In this document: in pieces, positions 10,417-29,409 of the stretch
Layout of the letters: each line of letters begins with the position of its first letter
How positions within the stretch are numbered: the first letter of the stretch is position 1
From: Diospyros lotus
Lineage: Eukaryota > Streptophyta > Magnoliopsida > Ericales > Ebenaceae
Direction: 5' to 3'
Assembly (NCBI RefSeq): GCF_014633365.1
Contig: NC_068350.1
Coordinates: forward strand, 9,649,922 to 9,713,921
Length of the DNA: 64,000 bases
Notes under the pieces: model-generated
The model's input: the letters and a program-made list of their open reading frames with translations, nothing else
The model's database searches: none
What the model was told of the DNA's origin: nothing
Translations under genes and position numbers: made by a program

Positions 10417-10841
10417 GATTTGATATTTGAATCTTATGAGGGATAATAAATTGGAACTTAATAATGAATTTTGATTTGTTATAATTATTGGGAAATAGAT
10501 TGATTGTTAATAAATTGAGATTTAATTAGGTTAGCAAATCTTGGAAAATAAGTTAACCAATTTAGTTATTCACCCCATTGAATTGATATAAATCCAATTG
10601 ATTAAAAATTAAGACAGATTAATAAGGAAATTCGAAACACCCTAGTTGATTCCATTTTATCCAAGTTAAGTTATTTTTAAATTTGAGTTTAATTTTAGTT
10701 CTTATTAGTTTAATTTATTCAAATTCATCTCCTTTTTATAGTCTAAATATTATTAAAGTTAATCCAATTCTCGTGGGATCGACACTCTACTCATTCATTA
10801 TATTACTTGTGCGATTCGTACGCTTGCGAATTAGCCTAACA
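10417..10841. repeat. Older AT-rich repeat, right part
   Basis: It continues the interrupted host repeat of 1-694. The end, with TCGTGGGATCGACAC and ACTTGTGCGATTCGTACGC then CTAACA, looks like an LTR 3' end. No coding capacity is seen. Confidence 0.35.
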
Positions 10842-11199
10842 TTGGGCCTCTAGAAGATGGAACGGCAAGCATCCATGGCAAGTGGGCAACCAATTTGTTA
10901 TTCCTGGGATGGTCTACTACATCTAGTATGAGCGTAATAACCAGTGTTTTCGTGGTCAAGAGCATTCGATGGACCAACTGACTTATCTACTCCAAAAAGA
11001 TGTTTGGATATGCCTTTCTATTATTTAGTTCCCCTGATCTTTTTAAGGGTTGACCTTGGTCCACTTATGATGCCTTCCCCTAGGTTGTCTTAGATAGCCT
11101 GTAGCTTCTTTGGGGCTTTTGCCTTTTGAGTCCTTATATCTCCGGTCTATATTTAGTTTTTCCTAACTTTTGTTTCTTGCTCGAGGTATGCCTTAACAT
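10842..11199. other. Unassigned sequence
   Basis: No gene, repeat or known motif was recognised here. Confidence 0.5.
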
Positions 11200-12497
11200 T
11201 GTTTATGTGCATGTTAAGCTCAAGGGTAAGTAAATATGATTTTGATGATAACAAAAATATTTTTATGATGTAAACGTATTTTTTTTTCATACAAAAAGTA
11301 AATTTATTTTGAATTAAAAATAGGTACAAAGAGTAAATTTATTTTAAATTAAAGATAGATTGTCTTTAGACATGTTTTCTTATTTTGATCATTTATGTCT
11401 CAAAAGTTTATGTTTGAATTTTCATTTCTTGATAAATGCATTTCTTATGTATGCAAAAAGTATATTTATTTTGAATTAAAGGAGAATTATTTTTAAACAT
11501 GTTTTCTCTTTCTCATATAAAAAATAAATTTATTTTAAATTAAAGAGAATTGGTTTTAAACATGTGTTTTCTTACTCATGCAAAAAATAAATTTATTTTG
11601 AATTAACGGAGAATTGTTTTTAGACATGTTTTCCTATTTTAATCATTTATGTCTCAAAATGTTACATTTGAATTTTCAAATTTTGAATTAAAGGAGAATT
11701 ATTTTTAGACATGTTTTCTCTTACTCATGCAAAAGTAAATTTATTTTGAATTAAAAGAGAATTATTTTTAGACATGTTTTCTTGTTTTAATTATTTATAT
11801 CTCAAAAACTTATATTTGAATTTTCAAATATTGATTTCTCATGCAAAAAGTAAATTTATTTTGAATTAAATGTGAGATATATTTTTTTATTGTTTGAGAA
11901 AGTCTAAATATTTTTTGAATTTCAAATTTCATATTAATCTTTTCATTAATGGCTAGTGTGTTTGGAAGATGTATATATATATGGTAAGTATGAAGGCTTA
12001 AGGTAGAACAAACTTGATAGAGCATTCAAACAAGAATGAGAAAGTTCGAAATGCTGGAAGTGTGCTGGCTGGTGGAATTCTCAACCGTTGATGACTTGTT
12101 TGTAATTATTTCTGGTTGTAAGTTTATTATTTTTACTCACTTGTTGTGTAAGGGGATTGCATTTGCTAGTAGTGTGCTAGTAGTTCTTGCTTAGACAATG
12201 GATTGTATGTTGGTTCTAGCTCCAATTAAAAGCTAATGTTGATTCTCCCTAGTGGAACCTCAAGTTAAGTCTTGAGAGTCTCAAGCTAAGTTTTGAGAGA
12301 GAGGATTAGACTCTTTAGAGCTGAATCTCTATAAATTTCTCTTACTCTGTGTGATTGTGTGATTTTATTGATTTCAATCCTACTACAATCACCACATATT
12401 AATATCACAAATTTAAGAGTTTTTAAAAAAGATAAAATTATTAATTTTTTTAAAAAACTCAATTCACTCTTTTATTGGGTATTTTTTTGGGCAACAG
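11200..12497 (+). repeat. SIRE/Maximus-like LTR remnant
   Basis: It starts TGTTTATGTGC, has GATTTTGATGATAACAAAAA shortly after, and near the end has CTCAATTCACTC, a degenerate form of the CAATTCACCCCCCTCTTG block typical of SIRE/Maximus LTR ends; it closes at ...GGCAACA. A related copy sits at 53431-54836. No convincing target duplication was found, so the exact ends are approximate. Confidence 0.5.
11270..11880. repeat. Minisatellite-like direct repeats inside the LTR
   Basis: A degenerate unit of about 60-100 bp, built on AAAAAGTAAATTTATTTTGA followed by ATTAAAGGAGAATT and TAGACATGTTTTCT, recurs about eight times. The same units appear in the related LTR at 53510-53950. Confidence 0.8.
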
Positions 12498-12558
12498 TAC
12501 AGTTTCTCTATTTTCATATTATGAATTTCTTAGTTAAAAAAAAAAAAAAATCTATGTC

Positions 12559-12900
12559 AATGAATCTCGTGAGCATTTCTTTGATAGTTTCCTCTCCTTC
12601 ATAGAAAATAGTTCATATTCATAGGTTAGAAAATTGATCTTAGTTTCTTTTATCTATTTTGTATCTTCATGTGTGACTTCCAGCTTATTTTATATTTCTT
12701 TGGCAGTTTTACATGTAGACATGCAATTGAATTTCTTAGAACTTAGTGCACAAAAGAGAATACTCATGTCCTTGGTATTGATTTCAACATTTTTTTTCTC
12801 ATCTTTAGTTCACTTGCTCACTTTCTCCATTGAAGGGACTGTGACTCCTTCATGATGGTTTTCATGATGCTAATATCCTACATCAGGTAATAAGATATCA
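12559..12900 (-). pseudogene. Ty1/copia (SIRE/Maximus-like) gag remnant
   Basis: The minus strand read in more than one frame gives SILFCALSSKKFN, then TAKEI*NKLEVTHE and then INFL.YEYELFSMKE. These are recognisable pieces of the copia gag (UBN2-type) region, where CAL..EEFN and EIW..LEVTHEG are hallmarks. Several stops and at least one frameshift show it is dead. Its orientation is opposite to the adjacent LTR remnant, so the two need not come from one insertion. No ATG or complete domain remains. Confidence 0.7.
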
Positions 12901-13399
12901 TTTTCTTCCAATACCTATAGTTTGTTTTGTCAAATAATTGTGGCTTTGTGGTGCTTTGTCCCTCAGCTCGTTAAGCAGTACTAAAATGTAATATCCCAAA
13001 ATTTTGAAAAAAAAATAATAATAATAATGATAACAATAATATCAATAAAAGATTACATTAAATTAATTAATTAAATCAATTAATTTGATTAAACGAGTGG
13101 CTGTGCGTGTAAGCTTGGAGGCCAAGCTTTGCACAGTACCACTCTCTGAAAAATTAAATAGAGGAGAGAGAGAGAGCTGGGAGATTGGGGAGGGGGTGCG
13201 GCCGAGTGAAGAAAAAGCCACGAGAGGAAGAGATCGAGCTTGAGAGAGAAGGAGAGCAGCATGAGAGAGAGAGCTCGAGAGGGAGAGAAGCTGGCCGAGC
13301 GAAGCAGCAGCGACCAGCGGCGGCCATGGCCGATTGCAGTGTGCGCGTGGGGAAGATGATGAACAGCAGTGGCCGCTGGAAGAAAAGAAGGAGAAAGGA

Positions 13400-13590
13400 A
13401 AAAGAAGAGAAGAAGAAGAAGAAGAAGAAGAAGAAGAAGAGGAAGAGAAGAAGAAAGGAAAGAAGAAGAGAAGAAGAAGAAGGAAAAGGCGTGTTGGAGC
13501 AGTGGGCGCGGAGGAGGAGGAGGAGAAGAAGAAGAAGAAGAAGAAGAAAAAAAGGAGAAGAAAAAGAAGAAAGGGAAGAAAAGAAAAATA
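13400..13590. repeat. GAA/GGA microsatellite
   Basis: Purine-only GAAGAAGAAG-type sequence inside the solo LTR. It creates long Glu/Lys/Arg-rich open frames on plus and Ser/Phe-rich ones on minus, none of which should be read as genes. Confidence 0.9.
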
Positions 13591-13795
13591 AGTGAAAAAT
13601 AAATGAATTTTAGAATTATTTTGGCGTGGAAAGTGATCAGGTACGTGGGTAAAAATTAGTAGAAGCATGTTATGTTTAAATTATAAATTTTTCGCGATTA
13701 AAATTAATTAATTTGGGTTCCGGTTGTGTTATTTGTTAGGAAATGATTTAATTTGTATCGGGAGCTCGAGTGAGGTCAGAATCAGCCGATTTCAG

Positions 13796-14227
13796 GCAAG
13801 ATCCTAATCCTTTCCTCGTATTCTTTAATTCCCGGGAGAAACCCTGTGATTTCTCATATTTTATACCCTCCCTTCGTCTGTTTCAATTCGTTTATTAATT
13901 ATGGACATTTGAGTTAAATTTAATTTATTAAGCTGGCTTTGAGGATTTTATTAGTGTGATTTAATTTAAAATAAATATGAGACTCGTTGAGATATTAATT
14001 GTGGTGCGCTTACGTGGGATTTTAGACTGCTAAATTAATTATATTACTCGGTAGATTTATTTAATTAAAGCTGCGATTTTATTTATTGCTAGCGAACGTT
14101 TTACTTCGCAGCGGGTGCGTAAGAAAAGCAAGGAACGGCCGTGTAAAGGCAAGCTCCTAACCCTCTTCTCATGTTCTTTAATTCCCGTGAAAGACCCCGT
14201 GATTTCCTGTATTTTATCACCTCCCTT
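13796..14227. repeat. Internal 80-bp direct duplication in the solo LTR
   Basis: 13796-13873 and 14150-14227 share GCAAG.TCCTAA, TTCTTTAATTCCCG.GA, the GTGATTTC core and end in CCTCCCTT. They are about 354 bp apart and moderately diverged, so the duplication is older than the insertion or was inherited from the family. Confidence 0.8.
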
Positions 14228-15635
14228 ACTTTAATGCGGCACATTGCCTTATTGGTTGAACTATTATTCATTTGTTTTAATTAAATTAAATTCGAGACTT
14301 CTAGCATTTTATTTGTTGTGAGCCTATGGGGGTTTGTACCGCCCCCACTCCTTTTGGGAATGATGCCGGACCCAGCTTGGGAACTAGGTTCCTAGACGGG
14401 CGAGTTTATTTATGATTTTATCGGGCTTATTTCCAATTTTTCTCGGATTTATTTATGGTTCGATTAGAGCTATTGAGCAGTGGGGCAGGGGTCGGTTGTT
14501 GGTGACGTTGGGGTAGACTATGGTACGGCCCTGAAGTGGACCGTCGGGTGGACACCCCTAGTCACTGGCCGTTGACCGGTGCCGGGCACTGCTGACTAGC
14601 TCTGCCGGTATGTGAATTACTGCATGATTAGATACCTTGTATTACTGTTCATGATTTGATATGCACATGGGTACGGGATGCATGTTGGGTTATTCATTTA
14701 TTGAGTATGCTTGAACACGGACATTCTAGTTTGGTTAGGTTGCATCCAACGCGAGCATATGCATGGCGTGTGGTTTACTATGTGGGCGGAGCATGGCCTG
14801 ATGCCTGGATGTATGGGCGCCTTGTATCACGTTGATGCTCACTACGCCATTGCATTTCTATGTGCATTGCATGGATACTGGTAGTATTTAGTTCTCGGAC
14901 GGGAGTACCGTTCCGAGGGAGCCTATGGCTCGGTTGTCGGGAGTACCGACGGATACAGGTGACGGGAGTACCGGCCTGGGACAGCGCGCGCAAGTTTGTT
15001 GCAGATATTTGTTGCCTTTCAGGGCAGTTGCAGGTTGGTATGGGACTTGGGTGCTGTGTGTCTTGTGTGGGCCCCAAGGACCGGTATGTGCTTTTATTTT
15101 GTTATGCTATTGAGCTGTTGTGTTGTAGTGTCTCATGGCTTGTGTGTACCTGGGGGTTTATTCTGGGGTGAGATTTCTGGTTTTGAGTAGCCTTATGCCT
15201 TTTCTTCCTTGTGCTTGCTGAGTCTCTCGACTCACCTTGCTTTCCATCATTCCAGGTAGTGGCGGCGTGAGCCACGGCAAGGGAGTCAGCTTTAACGGCA
15301 GAGTCGGTGTGGTGTACAGGCAGTCTCGTCAATCCCTATCCACTCTGATGTCTAAGTAGAATTTACTCTATTATTTCGTACTGTGCCAGGTGTTTTCTCG
15401 AGTCTTGTGTATGTCGGCACAGGAGTTTGTGTTTATTTATTTATCTTGTGACCGCTGTGTTAGCGGGGTACCCATAGTGCATGCATGTCTTGAGCTTTGC
15501 TTCCGCTGTTCTTATTTTTTTTGTGTATGCATGCCGGGGTGGTCTTTGTCTGGTGTTTATTACTTTTCTCCTCCCGTAGGTGCTCCCGTTCGGGTAGTCC
15601 GGATGATTGGGGATATCCGGGCGGGGGTGCTTACA

Positions 15636-18031
15636 GAAAATGCGTGCCATTTTAAGGATCTTCCTTTGGTGGTTGAACTTGTAAAGCAAGGAAATCTACT
15701 CTAATATTAATAATTAGAATGATACAACAATATGACAACACACACTCAAGAAGTGGGTGACTTGGGTGTTTAAGAAAAAATATTTATAAAAAAAATTCTA
15801 AAAAGTATCAAACTTTTGTTATTTAAATAGTAATCTTTGAAGTGAGATAAATAATGCTAAGATAGAAAAGATGAAAATGCACAGAGACAACAATTTTAGA
15901 GTAGTTCGACTGAATACAGCCTATATCCTTAGCTAAAGATTTTAAAATACTATATAAGCTTCAAGTTGCAAACCACAACCTATTATACCAAGTAACACAC
16001 AAGCTAGTTCTTCTAACAAAACTCGTTAGAAAGTATACAATACAAGAAAAATAATGACAATAACAACTCTCGAAAGCACATCACTCTCTCAAAAATCTAG
16101 CTAGTGTAAGATTTTGAAAAGAATTTACAATGAAAGAAAGAATCTTGATAGAGAATGAGAGTGAAAGATTGAAGCACAATGTCTCCTAAGAATATATGAT
16201 TTGAAAATTGAAAGCCCAATGATTAACTTCTCTATCTTGAGCTTCAAATCTTCTCATATTAATAGGCTTCTTATCCATTTGAAAGTTCTAGCCATCAGAG
16301 TCAAATACTAAGTTAACATGACCTACAGAGATTAAATATAATTAACCATTTAAATTTTTACGACAAAAATGATCAAATGATTTGGATAATTGGTTGATAG
16401 ATTTTAAATTTTTGGTTCAATTGATCGAAAAAGTGGTAAAATTAGTTAACAATTTAATAAAAATATTGACCGAAAAATTTTGAGAAATGGTTGATAGCTA
16501 ACAACCAAGAGCATGTATTTTGTATGGTCAACAGTTTTGAAGATTTGTCTATAGAATGCAAAAATTGGTCAATAGTTTTAGCTAGAAAAACTTTGTCGAA
16601 GAGATAATACAACAATTGAGCGATAGGTAAAATCATTCAATCAACAGTTTTGACATTTTTTTTTGAAATGCAAGATTAGAATGAATGTCTCAAGCCTATT
16701 TTTTAAAGCTTTGTGTAAACAATGTTTATCTTCAAAATACCATCAAAATTGATACAACATTATTTTCTTTATAACATTTCTTTCCAAAAACCTTGATAGC
16801 CATTGTGAATATTGAGTTAGACATCCGCACTGATTTAAAGGGACTATTTGTTGTCAAACTCAATATTTTTAAATAAAACTTATTTTACCCCATATTATAG
16901 GCATTCTTTAATCACAATAAAAGTTCCATTAAAGTTACAACTGTTAAATCAAAACCGCATCCATCCAACGTCAAATACAACCCAACAAAATAAATGTTTA
17001 TCCTATCAAAATATGTTACATCATATAAGATAGCATGCTCTCGTAGTCATCTCAAACTAGTGACTACTCTAATGGTCTCCACTAATGGTTAGCTACCCTT
17101 GAAACATCTGAAAATGTAGAGAATGTAAGTCATGAACCTATATAACTAAGTAAAGATTTCATGCATACCATGAATGTCTCCTTGTTTCTCATTCTCCCAT
17201 TTTTAGGGTCCCTTAGCCAAGATTGTAACCTCTTTTTATAAAGGGAGTGACCTGCATGGTTGCCATCTTCAAAGCAACCTCTGTTGCTATGGCAGTGAAA
17301 GTCCTTTATGGAAGAGTTCGCCATTCCATAACCTATGCACCCCAAATGTCCATGACAACTATTTTGCACAAAATAAAATGCATCACACACCAAAACCACA
17401 TGCCATGGATATCATGTAATTGGGCTCTATGCACAACAAAAAAATAAATAAATAAATAAAAATAAATAAAGGTTTGCAGCTTGAATGTAAGAAAAGAAAA
17501 GGAAACCCTATTCACCAAGCCTTCTATAACCCCTAACCATTTACTCAATTGCCCTTACTTGGATGCCTAATTTGTCCCTTTTATGGGGGCATTTCAGTCC
17601 ACAAAGATTAGGAGAGAACTTGTAGATTCACCCCCTCTTTCTTTTGGTTTTCTACATTTCTTTTTCTAGCCTTTTTAGCCTTGCTAGTTGGTCAATTAGG
17701 GCAAACATCAACTCTAATCCTTTTTTTTCTAGCTTTGTACCCCATTTTTTAGTGCCCCCCCCCCCCCCCTCTATTTTGGTTGGTTGGCATGTTAATCCTT
17801 TAGTTTCTTCTTTTTTCACATCTTAGATTTTGCCCAAACTTTTCAAAGATAAATCTTGGAAGACTTTTTTGTCCAATCTGCTTAATGGTCCTTTAATTTC
17901 TCATCAATTTAACCAAATTATGGATCTCCATAATTGGCCAAATTTGATCCTTAAAATTATCCCATTAATTGGTTATTGATGCCAAAGTAACACCTTAAAT
18001 CCCCAAGATCATGGCCCTAAACCTGACTTTA
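15636..18031. other. Intergenic, no gene recognised
   Basis: AT-rich. 15730-16330 includes GAGTAGTTCGACTGAATACAGCC, reminiscent of an antisense copia LTR R region, but ends could not be set. A C15 run lies at 17755-17769. A minus-strand open frame at 17130-17399 has no recognisable family, and I do not call it a gene. Confidence 0.4.
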
Positions 18032-18765
18032 CACTACAACAAATTTTAGATTAAGAGGCATTTAAAAATGCCTTAATAGATAGTTTATTAGGGCATTTTA
18101 ACTATTAAGGCATTAATAATAATGCCTCATGTAACTGTGCCTCAAAAACGTATTGAGGCACTTACAAATGCCTCAAAAACAACTATAAATTTAAGTTTGT
18201 TGCGACACTTAAAAATGCCTCAAAAATCACTATAAATTTATTTTTCATATCCCTCACAAGGCCATCTCTTAACTCTAACTTATTTCTCCCTCAGCTCGAA
18301 CCTTGAACCTTTCCTTCTTCTTGCACACGCGTGACCACCTAATCTACACATTATCTTATTAATATATATGCCTATGTTTATTTTATAGTATATCTAAGTT
18401 TCATTAGAATTATTTTATTGGGGCACTTAAGATTTGTCTATTAGGACACTTTGTTAGAGTGTTTTGTTAGAATTATTTTAATGGGGCATTTCAAAAATTC
18501 TGCCCTATTAGATTTATCTATTAAGACACTTATATTTGTTTATTAGGGTATTTCATTGTCGTATCTCATTAGAGTTATTTTATTGGGGCACTTCTTTAAA
18601 TTGTGCCTTAAAATGATATTTTATAGGGCACTTAATTGTTGTGCCTCAATAAAGTTATTGTATTGGGGCACTTTTTTAGATTATGCCTTAAAATGGTATT
18701 TTAGAGGATACTTTTTAAAAAATACCCTAAAAAAAATGTCTCAATAAATCATTTTTGTTGTAGTG
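18032..18765. mobile_element. Non-autonomous CACTA element (734 bp)
   Basis: It begins CACTACAACAAATTTTAGAT and ends ATTTTTGTTGTAGTG, so the termini are inverted CACTACAACAAA repeats. It is flanked by TTA on both sides (18029-18031 and 18766-18768), the 3-bp target duplication of CACTA (En/Spm) elements. The inside consists of repeated GGGGCACTT and TGCCTTAA/TGCCTCAA motifs in both orientations, typical of CACTA subterminal transposase-binding repeats. There is no transposase frame, so it depends on an autonomous partner. Confidence 0.9.
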
Positions 18766-21385
18766 TTAGTTTGAGTTACTCATAAAAATTTTCATTAGTT
18801 TGGTCGACCAATTTGTCTAGTCTAGTTGACCAAACTAGTCCAGTAAGCTGGAGCAATTTTAGCTTTTTGTTCCAGTTGACTAAACTTTTCAGTTTGGTCA
18901 TTCTCATTGGACTAGTTCTTTTCCTCCCATTTTAGTCGACTAAAGCTCCTAGGCTTCCATCTTTGGTCAATCAAAAGTGCCTCCCATGGTATTTTTGCCT
19001 TCATTTCATCTTCATTTGCTTTCTTAATCTCTTAACCATCTTTTATGCCTACTTTAGGCATGAATTTTCCTTGCAATTACCCCATTTAAAACCTTAACAA
19101 AGCCATCTAATTTGATTGGATCTTGCCTGATTAGGCTCGAATATCAAATTTTTCTCTAAATTTTCTATTAAGAGATTTAATTAATTAGAGCAAAAATATG
19201 GGTCATTACAGAAGCAACCCCCAAAATCAAGAACTCCAACACCAAGTAGAAATTGGCATTGGAAACCCCATAAGAGAAATCGCAGTCCCTAACATTGAAC
19301 AAAAATCAACACTCAAAACCCCAATGGAAGATAGCTCTGTGTACCGACAACAATAGAGATGAATAAAGCCTAATGATATTGTTAAGCTGGAGTTTTATAG
19401 TCGAAAACAAAGGGGAGAAAAAGAGAAAATGAGGAGGAAGATGATGATAATGAAGAACAACTTACCTTTCAAATCAATTAGCAATGACCTCTTCATTGCC
19501 AGAGAAGAAAGTTTTTCACATCTTTTAGTAAGATTACATAAATTGAATAGATAAAAAAGAAAGATCGAGAAAGTATAGGGATATAGATATAAAAAGATAA
19601 AGGGTATAGTGATGAGGTCGATGATGGGTTGTGATTGAATATAAGTGGAACAAGAAAGAAAATGAGGGAGAAGAAAAAGACCAATGGTGGCAGATAGGTG
19701 GTCAAAAACCAAAGTAGGAGAGAGAGAGAGAGTAATTTTTAAAATACAAGGGTAGTTTGATCATTTTAAAAAAAAGTTAACTAACAATTTATAATTATCT
19801 TAAATCTCATAGGTATTGAATGCATTTTTTTACCTTTAAAATTTACCTTCCTACTTGTTCAGGTAGAATCACATTAACAATCCACGTTTTAATATAATTT
19901 TGTTCCTTAAAGTATATTTATTAATTAGTCGTAAAAAAGTAGGAATTAGATTATATGAATTATAAGATATCAAATTTTATGATTTCTTTGAAAAATTTTA
20001 AAGTTTAAGGGGATTTTGACTCAATTTATCAGATATCTCAAGATTATGTGTGTATTGTGTATTTCAAAAGTAGTTACCAATCACAATGCCTATCCTAGAG
20101 AGGTGGGGCACGAGTTATATTGGATCACACTCAAAAAAGCATCTTTTGTTCTCTAGTCCTCTCTTTTTTTTTTTATTAGAAAGAAAAAAAAAAGGGATTA
20201 ATAAGATTCCTTAAACTTTTTGTTGAATTCTTCAAATTCCTTGGAGAATTAGTTCCTTGTTTTTCATGTGAATATAAATGTCAAATAGTTTGTGATGTGC
20301 CAACAAAGCCCGTTTAACTAAGGTAACCTGTACTCTTCGTGTCAGCCGACCTTCAAGAGAGTTTGCCTAACAACAGTCCATAGTGCAGGTCATGTTGGCC
20401 CGACAGAGAAGAGAAGCTAAGCCTGTTGAGCTTATTTTGCATTCTTTTTGATATGTTGCCACATAAGTAGCAGAACTTGGTGCAAAACATTTTTTAAGGA
20501 TTGAGAAAATATTTAGTACACTTAGTTTATGAATGGACTTCTAGGGGGTCAATAATTAGAATTTGATCACTTCACCCATTAATTTTAGATCTGACTAATT
20601 GTAGCCTGCCTAAGTAAGTCCGTCTGATAACTATACAACTAATGTGCCACAAAAGACTATCAAAAGACTATACAACTATATTAACAGGTTTCTGCCAATA
20701 TGGATCAACTCGTGCATCAGATTTAGACACAAAAGACTATCTCAGTCACCATCAAGCTCCCCACTTTGTGAGGGTCGACAAAATCATTTTCACCATCATG
20801 AAGAGAATGGTTTACAATTTAAATGTCGCATTAGTCAAAAGGTGCAATTTACTGTTGATATATTTTATAAAACACTGCCCTGTGCATCACAAGTGATTGT
20901 TTACAGGCTTTAGACCAAAACTAGAGCATCCGTTCAAAATGAAATTGTACTCTTTGCGGAATTTGGAATCATTTTCCTCGTAATCACTTTGGTCAAGCAG
21001 ATAACATGTTCGCAATATAATCTGCTTCCATTTCGAAACACCAAGCATTCTAACAATCACAAAGCATAATTCCTAATATTACCTCAACTTTTCCCAAAAG
21101 CATGAGGAAACAAGCTTTGCGCAACAACTGTAAGTTCTGTAACAGTAATACCTAATTCATTTGAATGGATAAGTTCCCTGGAGAACGCCCCAGCTGTCGA
21201 TGTTGCTTCAACTTATAATATCCCTTCTACAATATATAGCATACAAGCTTGCGGGGAAACAAGTTCTACTTGTGTTGTTCGAGATAAAAGATCTGAATCA
21301 CAATGTGAACCGATCAAATAAAACTAAAAAACCAACTTCGAATTCAATAAATTATATATAGATAGATAGATAAAACCGTTGTGTA
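18766..21385. other. Intergenic and 3' flank of the Rossmann-fold gene
   Basis: No gene recognised. GGGTCATTACA at 19200-19210 could be the end of a minus-oriented gypsy LTR, but its other end was not found. A CT/GA-rich patch lies at about 19540-19730. The last 100-200 bases before 21386 should contain the 3' untranslated region of the minus-strand gene; no canonical AATAAA was seen close to the stop. Confidence 0.4.
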
Positions 21386-27326
<5,941 letters not shown>

Positions 27327-27520
27327 CGCTGATGAAGCAACTCGATATTTGCCGAAACCTTTTCCTGTAATTGGTGCTTAATTGTGGAGGAAATGGGTCT
27401 GAACAGAGGAAGTTGACGTTGGAGTCGGTGGTACCTAATAAATGGGCTTCCGCTTCCACCAAACAACATTTACCTGTATCTTCCTTGGTTGGTGTGCAAT
27501 AAATAAATAAGTTCAATTTA
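27327..27520 (-). promoter_or_regulatory. Probable 5' UTR and promoter of the Rossmann-fold gene
   Basis: Just upstream of the ATG at 27326. On the minus strand an AT-rich TTATTTATTTATTG lies at about 27498-27511 and could serve as a TATA element. Placement is inferred from distance only. Confidence 0.3.
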
Positions 27521-29409
27521 ATACATTGTCCCCTAATTGTTCGGATAATTGCATTTTATCCCGTTTAATTTGTGCAAAGAATTGTTTTAGGCTTTAACTT
27601 ATTTTTAATATTCACATACTTATAACTACTTTTTAAAGAAATTAGCAACACCTTTTTACAAATTATCAACTACTTTTTTTTAAAATTATAAACTCTTAAA
27701 AATTAAAAAAATTTGTAATTTTTTAAAATTACAAACACTTTTTATATAAAAAAGTGTTTCTTTTTTAAAAACTATAAATGCATTTTACACATAGAAAAAA
27801 TATTTATAATTTTTGAAAAGTCGTAATATTTTTAGAAGAAGTGTTATTAATTTTAAGAGTATTAAAATTGAGTATTAGTCTAACATTACTATTGTGCAAA
27901 ACTTATTTAATTCTTGAGTCTTAAATGAAAGGTAATTTTTACTTAGATTTTTTTGTCTAGACAATTGTGCCAAATTTCTTGTGATTTAAAAATAGGGTAA
28001 ATTTCACAAACCATCATTAATATTTCATCTGCTCTATTCTCAACCACTATGAAACCATTCTTTATTTTTTCATATTTATTATCTGATCTAATGACTAACA
28101 TCTCAATTATTAGGACAATAAAGATGAGGTAGAGTTTACCAACAACCATTATTATTGATGGAAAAATAAAATCCAATGTCTCTTTCATTTTCTTTCTCAT
28201 TCTTTCTCGAGTTCAAATGATCAAACTTAAGAAGTTTCAATTTATTCGAATCTTTTCTAGGTCCAAATCTTCTCAACCGTTTTGAGTTCAACTTGAACCC
28301 ATTCTGATGTTTCAAACTTAGAAATGGATTTAATAAGCAATGGCAGAGGTGGCTAGCTAAGCACCATGTTCTATAACTTTTACTTTTTATTTATATTTAC
28401 ATTTTAGAAAGAATGATGGGATTTTAGGGACTTACAAAAAATTAAAAGTTGGTTGTTAACAACAAAAGACAAAATAATTCAGAGTCATAAAACTCAAGAG
28501 ATATGTGTATTAAGTTAGTTGTAAAAGCAAAATAATTCATGATCATATATAACTCAAGGGAGGCATGTATTCATTTCAAAAATATAAGGAAGATAAGTAC
28601 AACTTAAACAAATTTCAAAGATGATATATAAAATTTACCCTTAAAAGTATTCTTTTTAAGGGTTTTCTGATGTTTTTTCACAAAGACCCATACCATTACT
28701 AATATCATCACTAAAGAGTGAGAAAGTTGCATTCAAACTCTTCCTGTTTGGGTAATTTGCAAAGACACCTTACCATAAATGACTCAAACCACATAATTTA
28801 AATACAATTTACCTCTAAATGAACTTTATTTGGCAAACTTAGTGAAAGGTATGTAAAAATAAATAATTATTACCTTCCAATTATTTAATAATGACTATTG
28901 AGGTGGTGATGGTAGCTGGTTTGCATCTTGATGATGGGAAATTTGAAGTTCAAGTTCCTTTGTTCCTCAATATTGCACCTTATAAGGTTACTTGATTTAA
29001 GTTGAATGGGCTCGTGATGCTGCTATTGAAGGCTAACAAGATATTGTTAGGACTCTTAGATGGTACGTTGGTTGGTGTGGATCATGTTGTTTAAAAGTGT
29101 GATACACTTTTGGACACTATTTGATAAGTCGGGGCTAAATGGGCTCCTATAAGTGCATTACTATGAGATTGCCAAAGGTTATGCAAAATTTACACCAACC
29201 AGAGTGTCACTTAGATAACTGGCCTTACTTCTTCTTTTTTTTGAAAAAAAAGTATTAATATAAATTATTGAATTATAGCACCAACCCATAATAATTCAAT
29301 TAGGTCAAATTATAAAGGAATTTGTTGACATTTTTAAATATGAAGTGATTTTTCAATTCCATTAGCTTTACTTTATGATATTTTTATTGTCTACATATAC
29401 CTATCTTTA
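27521..29409. other. Intergenic, AT-rich
   Basis: No gene recognised. 27600-27880 is very AT-rich with short inverted repeats such as GTAATTTTTTAAAATTAC and may be a decayed foldback element. 27943-28200 contains an open frame on minus without recognisable similarity. Confidence 0.4.

Larger units (their letters stand above)
12987..15635 (+). mobile_element. Solo LTR, Tekay/Del-like (2.65 kb)
   Basis: Starts TGTAATATCCCAAAATTTTG and ends GGGCGGGGGTGCTTACA, the inverted TGTAA...TTACA ends with a GGGGGTG terminus seen in Tekay/Del gypsy LTRs. The flanks TAAAA (12982-12986) and GAAAA (15636-15640) form a 4-of-5 target duplication. No pol sequence adjoins it, so it is a solo LTR. It holds a GAA microsatellite and an internal 80-bp duplication, with GC-richer U5-like sequence (14300-15640). 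Confidence 0.75.

Noticed and set aside
13185..13668. Long Glu/Lys/Arg-rich (plus) and Ser/Phe-rich (minus) open frames
   Set aside because: They are translations of a GAA/GGA microsatellite inside a solo LTR and have no domain or codon signal of their own.
17130..17399. Minus-strand 89-codon frame as an exon
   Set aside because: No family recognised, no convincing splice partners, and other frames look equally plausible.
19200..19210. GGGTCATTACA as the end of a minus-oriented gypsy LTR
   Set aside because: No matching TGTAACACCCC-type end was found upstream, and a short motif alone is not enough.
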